64,000 bases of DNA from NCBI GenBank assembly GCA_001643675.2, contig LSRY02000038.1, forward strand, positions 126,501 through 190,500, read 5' to 3'. Shown piece after piece: positions 42,131-53,484 of this stretch. Numbering within the stretch: position 1 is the stretch's first letter; each line of letters opens with the position of its first letter. Source of the DNA: Monocercomonoides exilis (lineage: Eukaryota; Preaxostyla; Oxymonadida; Polymastigidae). Position numbers and translations under genes: made by a program. A model generated the notes under the pieces. That model did no database searches and had not been told where the DNA came from. It saw nothing but the letters and a program-made list of their open reading frames with translations.

Positions 42131-45100
42131 AGACAAAAATTTATCTTTTTCTTTTTCAGCAGAAGCAGAAGAGGAAATACAAATAGAATTTTCTGTTTGA
42201 AGAGAAGAAGGAGAAGTTGGAAGCTCCGAATAAACAGAAGAAGAAGAAGAAGAAGAAATGGAAAAAGAAGAAGAAGGAGAGGAAGAAGAAGAAGAAGAAG
42301 GAAGAGAAGAAGGGGAAGAAGAAGAATTCTCAATGAAGAATGAATGAGAATTACTTATTTCTGAGTTTATTGCTTTTTTCACATTTAAAATCGGTGCTTT
42401 AATTATATTTTGCGAAGAAGAAGAAGAATCTGAAGAATTTGAAGAAGAAAGAGGAGAAAGAGAAGAAGGAGAAAGAGAAGAAGAAAGTGAAATGTTCTCT
42501 TCTGTTTTCAGATAACTTAAAGAAACGTCAACTCCTTGTTTCTTGTAATAAATAACTTCTTCTTCCTCTTCCTCCTCCTCCTCATCTTTTTCATCTTTCT
42601 CTTCTTCTTCTACTTCTTCTTCTTCCTCCTCTTCCAATAACTTATTTACATTAATTTTCTTATTTCTTTCATCATCATCATCATCATTATCTTCTTCTTC
42701 TTCTTTCTCTTCTTTTTCCCCTTCAACAGAATCTAATGAATGTTGGGTCAATATAACACCTTTTTTCTTTCTCGTTTGACGAGGCGAAGATAATTCCATT
42801 GAAATAGATGGCTTATTATCTGAAGAAGAAGAAGAAGAAGAAGAAGAAGAAGAAGAAGAAGAAGAAATTGAGTCAAAGGAAGGCAAAGGAGAAGAAGCAA
42901 TATTTGATTGGCAGATAATGTCATCTGATGGAAGAAGAGAAGAAGAGGAAATTATTTCATTTGCAACAACTTTATCAATAGAATTAATTCCGCAATCGCT
43001 TAATTTGGAAGAGTGAAACATGACAGCCTGCTTCTGTTGGAATTTTGGTGCAAGAGGATTAAGTTCAGGAGTTTCTAATGAAGAAGAAGAAGAAGAAGAA
43101 ATAGAAGAAGAGGGAGAAGAAGAAGATGATGATGACACAGAAGATTCATATATACCATTATTATTATCTTTTTTATTACTATCAATTATTTGATGTGATA
43201 ATTCATCAATTAAAATATCTTCATTTTGCATCATTTCATCTTTCTCTTCTTTTTTCTCGATTTCCATTTTCTCTTCTTTTTCTTCTTCTTTTTCTTTTTC
43301 TTCCTCTTTCTCTTCTTTTAATTGTTCCTTTTCAATATGTTGTTCTTTTATCTCTTCTTTTCCTCCTCCTTTCTCTTCTTTATCTCTTTCTCTTTCTCCT
43401 TCTCCTTCTCCTTCTCTTTCTCTTTCTTCTTTATTTTCTTCTCTCACTTCGTCTTCTTCTTTATTTTCTTCTCTCACTTCGTCTTCTTCTTTAACTTGTT
43501 GTATTTGACAGCTATTTTCATTCAAATTCAGTTGAGCATTTAATACAGAAGGAGATGAAGAAGAGGAAGAGGAAGATGTTGATGATGACGATGAAGGAGA
43601 AGAAAAAATAGAAGGTATAAATGGAACAGAAGAAGAAAAAATAGAAGAAGAAGGCAATGCAGAAGACGAAGAATTTGAAGAAGAAATCGAAGAAATCGAA
43701 GAATTCAAAGAAAAAGCAGAAAATGAAACATTTGAGTCAATTTTGGGTGTTTGTGGGGTGTTTGGCGAGGCAGAAGAGAGAAAAGGGTCGGAAAGGGGAA
43801 TTTGGAGAAGGCGGTTTGCAAAAAGAGGAGAAGCGAAGGAATAAAAGGGATAAATAGATGAAGAAGAAGAAGAAGAAGATGATGATGATGATTGAGATGA
43901 TGGTATATTTATTGAATTTGCTGAAGAAATTGAAGAAGATAATGAATTTGAAGAAGAAGAAGAAGAAGACATATTCGAATATGAAAAAGAAGGAGAAGCC
44001 AATTGTTGGGACGAGTCAAAGGCAGAAAAGGATACGAAAGGGGGAATTTGCTGCTGAAGAAATTGAGTTTGGAGAGAAGGTGAAAGATTTGATTGAGGAC
44101 GGAACAATTGAGAAGAAGAAGAAAGAGAAGAAGAAGAAGAAGAGGAGGAGGAGGAGGAAGAGGAGGAGGAGGAAGAAGATAAAGGAGGAAAAACATAAGA
44201 AGAAGAAGGCAAAGATGAAGAAGAAGGAGGAGTTATTGTGGTTGTATAAGAAGAAGGCGAAGGAGAAAAAGCGAGGGTCAAATGAGAAGGAGGAGGAGAA
44301 ACAAGAGAAAGTTGCATATCAGAAATAGAATTAAGGGAAGGATAAACAGAAGAAGAAGAAGAAGAAGAAGAAGAAGAGGAAGAGGAGGAAGAGGAAGAAG
44401 ATAAAGATAATGATGATGAAGAGGGGGGAGGAGGAGGAGGAAGGAGAGATTCATAAGCAGAAGTAATGGGAGAAGGGAATGAAGAAGAAGAAGAAGAAGA
44501 TGATGATGATGATGATGATGGAGTTGAAGATGATGAGCCAGAAGAAGTCAATGAAAACAAAACAGAAGAAGATTGTGAAGGAGAAGGAGAAGAAAGAGAA
44601 GAAGAAGAAGAATTAAAACAAGAAGGCGGCGGAGGAGGAGGAAGAAGCTGACTCATATTCATTGATTGTTGTTGCATTTGTGATTGCATTTGCTGTTGTT
44701 GCTGAGCACAAAGCGAATAAACCGCTGCCAATTGCATTTCTTGCGGGAAGGCGAATGAGTCAGAGAGGAGGGAATAAATCGACTGAGGAGTTGAATGGGG
44801 TGTTAAGGCAAGTGTTTGAGAAGGATCGGGAAAGAGAAGATGAGATTGAGGCAATTGTTGAGGCAATTGTTGAGGTAATTGTGGTTGAAATTGATCAGAA
44901 GGAAGGAAAGAAGAAATAGAAGAGGAGGAAGAAGAAGAAGAGGAGGAGGAAGGAGGAATAGAAGATGGAGTTAGCAGAGGAAGAGAAGCAGTCGAAGATG
45001 AGATAGGAGCTAAGGCAGTGACAGAAGCAGAAGCATAAGAAGGAGAAAGAGAAAGAGAAAGAGAAGAAGCAGAAGCAGAAGTCGAAGAAGGGGAAGGAGA

Positions 45101-46325
45101 AGGAGAAGGGAAATTCGATGAAGGCAAAGGAGATGATGAAGAAGATGGCATTGGAGAAGCAATAGAAGCAGGGGGCATAGCTATTTGTGTTGGAGAAGGG
45201 GCGGATGCAAGTGCAACATTGGGATTGATAGCAACAGGAGAAGAAGAAGATGATGATGATGAAGAAGCAAATAAAAGTGAAGACGTTGAAGACGAAGAAT
45301 GAAGCATTTGTTTGTGCTCTGCAATGTCTGAAGGAGATAAAATCAAAGGTGTCGTATGCAACTTCTGCACAATCTGCACAGGCCGAGCTGTGGGAGACAG
45401 ACGAACAGCGGATTTTTCTTCGAGTTGACTTGGTGATTGGCTTTGGGTTAGATCAGCATCCAGCAATGCATCGCTTTCTGGGTATGTGTCTGCCTCTTGT
45501 TCTTGCTCTTCCTCTTGTTCCTGCTCATCTTCATCTTCATGACCATTCGTGAGCTTATGTTCTTTTCCTTGTTCTTTCTTCACTTTTGCAACTATCTCTG
45601 CTTCTGCTTCTGTCTCTGCTTCTGCGTTGTTTGAAAGAGGGATTTGCTTTGACACGCGAATCGGAGATTCCATCGTGTGAATAAACCGACATCTGTTTCC
45701 TGAACAATTGAATGAATGTGTGAGTGAAAGAGTAGGTGAAGGAAAAAATGTTACGGAATAGCAAATTACAAGAAAAAAGTGAAAGGGACAAACCATATGG
45801 GCATGTTCCTGTTGTGAAAAATGCCTGGCATATCTGGGTTTTGTATTTCGGGTGTCTGAGAACAGGGCGCAGCTCATCAACGCCATGCGCAAACCGACAT
45901 TTTTTCCCATATCTGCAAAAACCAGTTTGAGTATATGACCTGCACAATTCAGTTTTATACAAATCCTTTATATGGCATCATTCAGGAAATGATTTGTAAA
46001 TTTTTAAGATGTTATCAAAATCCAAATATGATAAAAATTTTTGAAATGCTCAAACTTGGTTTGCCAGTTGTTCTTCAACTGTCAGATGACTAACTATTTT
46101 TTGCTCACTTGCAGTGAGCTGCACTCCTTCTGGAATTTGTTCAGAATTGGAACATTTCCAAAGTTGAAAAAAATGAACAGTCTTTGGCTTTGAAGGCGTA
46201 GCTAAAGACGTCTTTGTTTGTGATATCTTTGATGAAGATTGTTCATGTGTATTAGCTGGAGTCACATTGGAGATGTTTTCGCGTTTTGAAGAATTTTGTG
46301 GTTGATATACAAAAGGATCGTTCAT
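39500..46325 (-). CDS. Tandem CCCH zinc-finger protein (TTP/ZFP36-like) with giant Ser-rich tail
   Basis: Five exons: 46325-46056, 45965-45794, 45699-40924, 40675-40080, 39862-39500. Introns of 90 (GTTTGA), 94 (GTTTGT), 248 (GTATGC) and 217 bp (GTTTCT). Joined length 6177 nt, 2058 aa, TAA stop. Exon 2 carries YKTELC with finger 1 (C-x8-C-x5-C-x3-[21 protein letters not shown]) and YKTQIC opening finger 2. Intron 2 splits finger 2 after CPYG, and exon 3 supplies NRCRFIH. The 18-residue spacing and lead-in motifs are those of tristetraprolin-type proteins, which bind AU-rich mRNA 3' ends and recruit decay factors. The remaining roughly 1900 residues are low complexity: poly-Ser, Pro/Ser, Gln, acidic runs, an Asn run and few conserved blocks. 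Probably cytoplasmic or condensate-associated RNA regulator; partners unknown. Confidence 0.88.
41353..41407. repeat. ATT trinucleotide tract (poly-Asn codons)
   Basis: About 18 tandem ATT units within exon 3 of the CCCH gene, read on the minus strand as AAT asparagine codons. They are flanked by Ser-coding GAA/GAG tracts. Confidence 0.9.
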
Positions 46326-46681
46326 AAAAACAACAGGTCAATAATCAAATAACAACTAAAGGAAGAATGAAAAATGTTCGTGTTGTAGAAGAACAGCTTC
46401 GTAATTCCGTTTCTTCCTTCGTAAAAAAATTTATTGTCCCAGACTTTTTGATTTGAAACGATTTATCATGTCAATATTAAAGTTTTTCACTTCGAGCTAA
46501 TACCTCTACGCAACACGTATTTAATAAATGTGAATCGATTCGCATCACAATTTTGTGGTTCCGCTTGCTCATTAGTTCGCAAAAGCATTAAATTCACGAT
46601 TGATGAACAAATATTTTTGAATGTGGTTAGATCAAAATTGTGGAAAAAAAACACTTTTTGAAAAGATTTGATAATCAAAAA
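46326..46681. promoter_or_regulatory. Divergent promoter region between CCCH and two-TM genes
   Basis: 356 bp between two divergent start codons, so it must hold both promoters. It contains short open frames but nothing I recognise as coding, and I see no clear motif. Confidence 0.5.
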
Positions 46682-47694
46682 ATGAGCTTTGAAGAAAAGA
46701 CGCAAGTCACTGTTGAAATGAACTCGCAAAGCCAAAACTATATCAGGCCAACAAAAGTCCTTAAAGTCGAAGGTTGAAAATATCTTTTACTAATTAGTAA
46801 TTATTGTTTTTTTTTTATGCTTTAGTTCCACCTGATTGGTGTTTGTTTGGATCTCTGTTGACTTTTATTGGAGCTATTATAGTGGCTATTATTATTATAA
46901 TGATTGTGAGCATTGGATGGATTGGAGCAGTTGTTAGTATTTTTTTTCTTTATTGAATTTCCGAAGATAATTTTCGAATTTTCTTGAAGATTTCAATAGC
47001 ACCTCTTATATTCTTCATGATCTATTTAGTATGTGCAATATTGAACTGTTAAAGCATAATTCATTCCTTTTTGGATATTAGTTATCTTGCGGAGCTGGAA
47101 TGATAAGAACTAAAATAACGCTTGATCCAATTGAGGACAGAATTTGCATTAATCACATTCCGTCGTGCATTGCCAAGGTTGCTTGTCAGCATGAAAAGAA
47201 AATTGAAAGATCATTGCGTGAGATCGTTGGAGTTGAGGAGAAAACATTAATAAATTATCGAAGATACCAAACCAAAGGAGCAAAGCAATTCAATTATAAT
47301 AGATCTTTTATTTGCTTTTTGGAAGATGGAACTGTAATTGACAGTGATTGCAGCTTGCAAGATGATGACAAAAAAGAATGCATTAACTTCATTACTAATT
47401 ATGTTGGAGCAACTCGAGGTACAGTCCTAAGTCCATCATCTGCACCAGTTATGGTTTGACCGCTTTATAATACATTTATTTTAACATTATGAATTCTTCA
47501 TCATTTACTCTATATTCTATTGTGTATGAATTACTTCCATTCTTTTTTAGTCGCTTGCTGCTCTGCAACAGAACAGTGCAATGTCTGTGATGTGTGCTAC
47601 TTCTTATCCAGCAGAACCTCCAAATCCAGAAATCAGCATTGCTGCACCTCCAAATGCTGATTTTGCACTTCCATCTTCTGATGTGAAAGAATAG
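46682..47694 (+). CDS. Two-transmembrane protein of unknown function (five exons)
   Basis: Exons 46682-46772, 46826-46932, 46990-47028, 47082-47453 and 47551-47694. Introns of 53, 57, 53 and 97 bp, donors GTTGAA, GTTAGT, GTATGT and GTTTGA. Joined length 753 nt, 250 aa, ending in TAG. A short polar N-terminus leads to two membrane segments forming a hairpin (LLTFIGAIIVAIIIIMIVSI and, spanning exons, ISIAPLIFFMIYL). A hydrophilic domain of about 125 aa follows (LDPIEDRICINHIPSCIAK, FICFLEDGTVIDSD), then a Pro/Ala-rich tail. Both ends are predicted cytoplasmic. I do not recognise the family; the soluble part could be a small PH-like or membrane-associated beta domain, which is a guess. The frame is consistent across all four joins. 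Divergent from the CCCH gene. Confidence 0.72.
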
Positions 47695-48725
47695 AATCTT
47701 TCGTTATAATTTTTTTTTTGAATTTAAACTTTTGTTTGCAATCATTTTTTTTTTCATTTGTTTAAATTTTCAACTTATATTTTCTGTTCTTAGACACCTT
47801 ATGTTTCTTCTTTCGTGTTCATGCTAGACTTCTTAGATTTATTTCTTGTTTTATTGTTTTTTTTGTGTTGTGCGACTCATTTCACAGAAAATTTATATTT
47901 CTTGTTTTTTGGTTTTTCATTTAAGGTCTTATGCTTGTATGAAAGTTTTTTTTTCAAAACTTTTCGTTGAAGTTTAATTTTTTTTTATATATAATTTTGG
48001 TTTTCAAATTCGTTTTCGAATAGTTTTTTACCAATTATTTTTCGTTTTAAACATCATGCATATCCTTTTTTAAAGAAAATGAAAAGTATTTATGTTGTTT
48101 AATAAGAAATGTGAATCTCAATTTTCAACGTGCATATGTTTTTTTATATTTCAAATTCATAATTCTTTTTTTTTTAAATTTTCAAGCTATAAATAATCAA
48201 AATTCTAATTCTATTGTAGAAAAAAAGTCAATAATTTACTTTTATCAGCATAGTTTTTTGTATAATATGATTGAAACATTTGGGGCGAGATTTTTTCTTT
48301 TATGAAAAAAACCGAGTTTTGTTCCAAACTTTTTCTCCATCATCTCATTACAAGTCAAACATACCAGTTCATAATAATGAAAAAAAATATTTAAAAAAAT
48401 AAAGTGGAAAAAAATTCAAAACGTATAAAATTTTATCCCATATTCGCTCACCGTCTCTCATTTCAACAAGGAATATTTTTGTTCCTTCAAATCTGATGAT
48501 CTGAATGTCCATTACTGCAAACAAGAAAAAAGATTTATAGCTTTTTCTTTCTTTCTTTGCAACACCTTGTCAAATAATACTAACAACGCAGAATGGTATA
48601 ACAACTTATGCTTTCATGGTTGCTTTAAGTTAATATTTTGCACCGATTTCTTCTTTCCAATGATATCTGAATTCAAATCAAATGACGAATTTTCGTTGTT
48701 TTCTGTCTGCAATGTACTTTCAAAA
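47695..48725. other. Intergenic region
   Basis: AT-rich 1.0 kb. On the minus strand near 48511-48450 there is an exon-like segment (acceptor TTGTTTGCAG, then MDIQIIRFEGTKIFLVEMRDG), but I could not extend it into a gene. Otherwise I see only A/T tracts. Confidence 0.5.
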
Positions 48726-50151
48726 ATGCAGTCAACGAGTAGAATCAAAAGGTTTAATGGTTTGTGCTCATTATTGGATTTGAATTCATGATTATTGCGA
48801 TTTGATTTATTCATTAATTATTTGAAGAATTGCTTTGTGAACTTGAACATTGCAGTGAAGATGAACAAAGAAAGAAAATCGGAGAGATGAATGAAATAAT
48901 TGATGGAATGAACGAAGAAGAATTCGAATCTGTTTTCACAGAAGAACCATTCAACAAAATAGAAAAAATGATTGAAAAAAAGAAAATTCCAATGGAAAAT
49001 GCAATTTTGCTGCTGATGCACATTGGATATTACGCAACATTGAAATGAATTGAAGTTTCTGACTTTGAAAGATCTTTGCTGAAAGAAAGATTTGAAAAGA
49101 TGATAATATATAAAGAAAAGAAAAAAGAAGAAGAAAACAAAAGGTTTTTGATTGATCTTTGCGAATGCTATCTTTTGTTGAACAGATGGGCTTCTTCGGA
49201 GTTGATATTTATTAGGGTGCCTTGCCTTCTGAAAGTTGCATTGCACAGAGAGGAAAGCGAGGAGTACAAAAAGAGGTGGAAATGGCTTTGCTTGCTTTAA
49301 GTAACATTAGCACAGGTTATGTATGTTCACTTCCATTTCCTTTTTGACGTTATTGAATTATTTTTTCCTCCTTTTTTGCATAGGAAATGAAAAGAGAACT
49401 GTATTTAAATGAAATCAGAGAGATCATCGAATATCATCAGAAGCATCACAACCTAGCATCACTTGCTTATCAGTCTGCTTGGAGTTTTTTGATGAACCGG
49501 TTTTGGGATGGCAATGGCTTGGAGGGAGAGATTGTGAATGTAATGCATTTTGCGAGAGAAGCAGCAAGAGAATTGGAAGAGCTAGCAAGATGCATTGACT
49601 GGAAGAGAGAAAAAGAAGAGGAAATGGGAAAAGAAATGAAAGAAGAGCTTGTGTTGATGAGATGGTTCAATGAAATTTTGGTGTTTTATTTTAGATGTTG
49701 TCGATTGAAGAACGAAGAATTTGCTGGACTTATTGGTGGAATTGCTTGTGTGTTAAGTGCAGCAAAAGTGAATAATGGAGTAATTAGTAATCAATGCGTT
49801 TTTGCATTTGTAGAGGCAGCAGAAAATAGAACTGTGAACGTTGAAGGGTTTCTAAAAGGCGGAGCTGTTGATGCTGTTTTGGAGGGGATTCAGCGAAGAA
49901 CAGTGGGTGATGGAATGTTATTTGATTGCTTGCAATTCTTTGCGAATGTTTCGGAAAGATTGAAAGAAAAGACGGAAAATGAAATGGAAGAAGTTAAAAG
50001 AAAGGCAATAAAAAGGAAGGTTTTTGATAAGATGGAGGAAGAAGGATACGAAGATGTCATCACCAGCTTTCAAGAAATATTTTATTTTTTTGAAGAAAAT
50101 TTCGATAGTGATATATCGATGAACATTTCAGATTATTTTGTGAATATTTAA
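48726..50151 (+). pseudogene. Oxymonad-specific ELYLNEI/SAW repeat family member, disrupted
   Basis: Three exons: 48726-48759, 48828-49320, 49384-50151; introns of 68 (GTTTGT) and 63 bp (GTATGT). I recognise, from memory, a large paralogous family of Monocercomonoides. Landmarks are LxELEHCSEDEQ, EMNEIIDGMNEEEF, SMENA-like IPMENAILLLMHIGYY, LCECYLLLNRW, VPCLLKVAL, ELYLNEIREII, YQSAWSFLMNRF, HFAREAARELEEL and the C-terminal ISDYFVNI. The pattern suggests an armadillo/HEAT-like alpha-solenoid; its function is unknown. Exon 2 contains an in-frame TGA at 49046-49048 and a one-base deletion in the A run near 49267-49271, after which the expected KEVEMALLALSNI reading resumes in the next frame. Both splice sites and the rest of the frame are intact, so the gene is either a young pseudogene or carries assembly errors. 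Confidence 0.75.
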
Positions 50152-50303
50152 GGAAATGAGATGCTTCACATTTTGTTTTACAGAATTTGACTTTCGCTTC
50201 ATTTATTCATTTCACAAAATGGTACGAAAATTTATTTTTTCAAATTTGCTTAAAGTGATTTGTTATCCAGATTCATCAAAATGAAGTGAAGAAATAACAA
50301 CAA

Positions 50304-50304
<1 letters not shown>

Positions 50305-50358
<54 letters not shown>
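50305..50358. repeat. Poly-A run of 54 nt
   Basis: Lies 153 bp after the stop of the family pseudogene. That pseudogene keeps its introns, so the run is not the tail of a retrocopy. Confidence 0.9.
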
Positions 50359-50360
<2 letters not shown>

Positions 50361-50398
50361 GAATTTAATTTAAAAAATAATTTTTATTATAAATCTGC

Positions 50399-50566
50399 AA
50401 GTTCCAAGTATATGGACTATCGATAAAAAATATTTCTGATATCGTACACGAAAGAAAATGTCACAATAATAAATTGAAAAAAAAATTTTTTTTTTTTTGT
50501 CGAAAATGCATTGAATGGAACTAACAAATTTTTATTTGATCTATCCCATAAATATTTTCAATCAAT
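50399..50566 (+). repeat. Left arm of a long inverted repeat
   Basis: About 168 bp, starting AAGTTCCAAGTATATGGACT. The reverse complement, with only a few differences and a possible length change in the A/T run, is at 53318-53484. The arms are far more alike than other repeats in the window, suggesting recent origin or gene conversion. Confidence 0.9.
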
Positions 50567-50632
50567 ATTGATTTCATTCATATCTCAAAATGAAAGGTTT
50601 GGAGCTTCATATTCTTAAGTGAAGGAATTAAA

Positions 50633-50890
50633 TGGGCAATTATTTATGAAATCATATCTTTTTTCGGGGTGTTAATTTTCGAAGGTTGTTTGTTTTTTGA
50701 TAGAAGTTTTTTATCCAAAAGAGAAGAAGCATGATAATTGCTTTTAAAAACCAATGTCTTCACCTTATGAAAGATAAGAATGTCTTCAATAAGCCTTTTC
50801 ACTTTTCAACGTTCATATGAAAATATTCAAGATAAGTTTTTGAACCGAAAATTGTGTATGAAAAAATTTGATTTCAAAAATAAACACCCA
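50633..50890. mobile_element. Small MITE, GGTGATTATT-terminus family
   Basis: 258 bp, starting TGGGCAATTATTTATGAAAT and ending TTTCAAAAATAAACACCCA, which are inverted copies of one another. Internal segments (GGGGTGTTAATTTT, TTTTGAACCGAAA) align with the copy at 61591-61845. No clear target duplication. Confidence 0.6.
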
Positions 50891-51789
50891 AATCTATAAA
50901 ATATATATATATGCTTCATACTGTTTCATTTATTTCTGCAACATCATTTATGAATGTTATCATTAAAATCAAATAAAATCTTCATGTTTTTGTTCAATTT
51001 GATTTCTTTCTCAACCGAAAAATTAGGATATGAATTGCTAAATTTGCGAGCCTCATTTTTCAAACTGTTATTGATAAAATGTCAGATCAATTGACTGGAT
51101 ATTCAGAATATGAATTTTGTTGTATTGTTTTTGCAAAATGTGTTTGACAGGAAAGCAATGTGAATTCCATGTTCAATATTAATAACTGGCATGTTTTGAT
51201 TTTATCCTAGTGTGATGATTCAGTCAGTTCTTTTTGCAGTTAAATGTCTTTAAAGTTCTCTTACAAATTTTTCGAAACAGCACATGAATTTTCCTAAATA
51301 TGTGACAACTATAAATGAAATAACTTTCTTTGATCACACAAATTCTTTATAATTTGGCTCGTTGTGAGATGTCGCACAACTACATGAGCTTTAACACGGA
51401 TCTGTTTTTTTTTTTTCAATTCTTTATTGACTTAATCTTTTTATTCAGTTCCCAATATGCGCTCTAGCTTTTGGATCACAATTAGCAGCACCAAATCAAA
51501 TGGATTGCTGTTCAGATGGAAGGCACTGAAGATCTTGTTCACTCTGTTGAAGATATTCTCGTTGAAGAATATGTCAAACATTGTTTCGTTTATTAGCCAT
51601 GAAATCAAACTTTAGGCATTTTAAAAAAATACCTTTTAATATGCTTAATTGAAAAAAACCAGACAAGTCGAAATTCGATTGGTCATCCTTTCACAATATT
51701 GGTAAACGACACATCTGAAGAGAGCACATCATCGAAGCAGTGCAATGTTATTATGCGTATATTTCTTTCATATTTTGATCAAATTCAAT

Positions 51790-52450
51790 GATCCACAGAA
51801 CTTCTCTGTTTTGAAAATTTTTCTCCTTTTTTACGGAAGCCTCCTTCTGTTCCAAGTTCAATTTTTAATCCTCCGCCTTCCACTCTCAACGCAGATGTCA
51901 ATTCATCCATAGATCAGTTCGCAATCGACAGATGTGTCTCAAGCTGAACAGACCCAAACGAAGGCTTCTCATCATACTCGCTCACATGAAGAGAAGTGAA
52001 TTCACAGTTCTTGAAGCTTATTTCTGCTGGCTGAGATTCTTGATTGGCTGAAGAGGAATAATCATTTTTTGCTTCTGGTGTTGAAGGAATCAGATCGAAA
52101 AGCGAGCAAGTTGAAAATGATAGACGTGTGAAGCTTTCTCTCTCGAATGAAGCTTGGACTGTTAGCGAAATCACAAAAGGCCAAGCAGAAAATGAGGTAC
52201 AATCAGCATGGCAACGAGAAAGCTGCACAACTCCACCCAAAACGCTTATCAAATGCACGCAACATGAAACATCTTGCGATTCTGTAGAAGTTGAATGAAA
52301 GAGCACGATGAAAGTTGGATGTTTCCTGTTTTTGTTGAGGAGGAAAACAACGAAGCACCTTTGTGTGTTTTTATCGCAAAAGCAGATGGAATATGAAAAT
52401 CGATCGAAGAAAACAAAAGAACAGCTGTTGAATCTCCCTCTTTTTCATAA
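51790..52450 (-). pseudogene. Fragment of a Pmp-like surface protein gene
   Basis: A minus-strand frame of about 215 codons reads as beta-helix rungs typical of the Pmp-like genes here: SCCVHLISVLGGVVQLSRC, FTRLSFSTCSLFDL, ISFKNCEFTSLHVSE, then VEGGGLKIELGTEGG. One in-frame TGA (51914-51916) separates SIAN from SMDELTSALR. There is no signal peptide, no transmembrane helix and no continuation on either side, so it is a relic of a larger gene inside the inverted-repeat-bounded unit. Confidence 0.7.
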
Positions 52451-52503
52451 TTGTATTTAGATTTTTTATCAAAAAAAAAAGGAAATAATTTAACCTATAA
52501 ATA

Positions 52504-52953
52504 CAGTCGAAACCGGATATAATCACATCGGTTTTTGCACAACTTTTTGTGACTATATCCGATTGTGATTATACACGATGATGCTTTACACAGAAGAAAA
52601 AAAAAATTAATTTTAGAAATAATTTATTTTGGGTAAATTTTTCCATTTTTTATAATCCTTCACAACCACACATTTTTCAATCGAAATAACAATTTTTTAT
52701 GTTTTATTATGTAATTTAAACTTATTTAAACATTATTTCGTGAAATCAAAAAAATGAGATTTTTGATCAAAAAGTCAAATTTTCAATGAAAAATCCACCC
52801 ATAATGAAACAAAATGTGATTATATATATACAGCCCTGTGATTATATGCGATGAAAAATGAATGAAAAGCAAGCAAAAAATGTCGGTGCATCGAGAAATG
52901 TGACAATAATCGAATGTGATTATATTCGACGTGATTATATCCGGTTTAGACTG
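52504..52953. mobile_element. Intact pogo/Tigger-type MITE with TA target duplication
   Basis: 450 bp. Left end CAGTCGAAACCGGATATAAT; right end is its inverted counterpart ending ATATCCGGTTTAGACTG. TA dinucleotides flank both sides (52502-52503, 52954-52955), the duplication made by Tc1/mariner/pogo transposases. CAGT-starting termini with a CCGGATATAA-like core resemble Tigger/pogo ends. No coding capacity. Diverged relatives are at 22448-23130 and 61990-62085. Confidence 0.85.
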
Positions 52954-53317
52954 TATATGAGGATTTGATTAATATTCTTATCAAAATAAACGTGAGCTTT
53001 GATATAATCAAATAATTTAATGGAACAAATTGATATTGCATTTTTCATTTCAATAAATTATTGAATTCACACAAACATGTGCGCTTTTGTAGATTGATAA
53101 TTTTTTTTAAAAATTATGAAGTTTGTGATAATTTTTGTACTTGAAATAACCTGTGCAAAAGCAAAAACTCAATTGTGCTTCATTCGTTTTAAAAATCGTA
53201 GAAAATAATAAACATATAACGTTTTTGTAATTTTCTAATTATGAACACAAGACAAATAAGCATGTGAAAATACAAAACATGAAGGTTAATTAAAAAATCA
53301 AATAATTTTAAACAAGG

Positions 53318-53484
53318 ATTGATTGAAAATATATATGGGATAGATCAAATAAAAATTTGTTAGTTCCATTCAATGCATTTTCGACAAAAAAAAAAAATTT
53401 TTTTTTCAATTTATTATTGTGACATTTTCTTTCGTGTACGATATCAGAAATATTTTTTATCGATAGTCCATACACTTGGAACTT
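53318..53484 (-). repeat. Right arm of a long inverted repeat
   Basis: Reverse complement of 50399-50566, ending GTGTATGGACT-complement and AAGTTCC-complement. The two arms bound a unit of 3086 bp (50399-53484). I can read no target-site duplication outside the arms. Confidence 0.9.

Noticed and set aside
48450-48511. Exon-like minus-strand segment MDIQIIRFEGTKIFLVEMRDG
   Set aside because: It has a good acceptor site, but I could not join it to a downstream or upstream exon; left unassigned.
50152-50358. Poly-A run after the family pseudogene as evidence of a retrocopy
   Set aside because: The pseudogene retains two introns, and similar pure A or T runs occur elsewhere without any gene.
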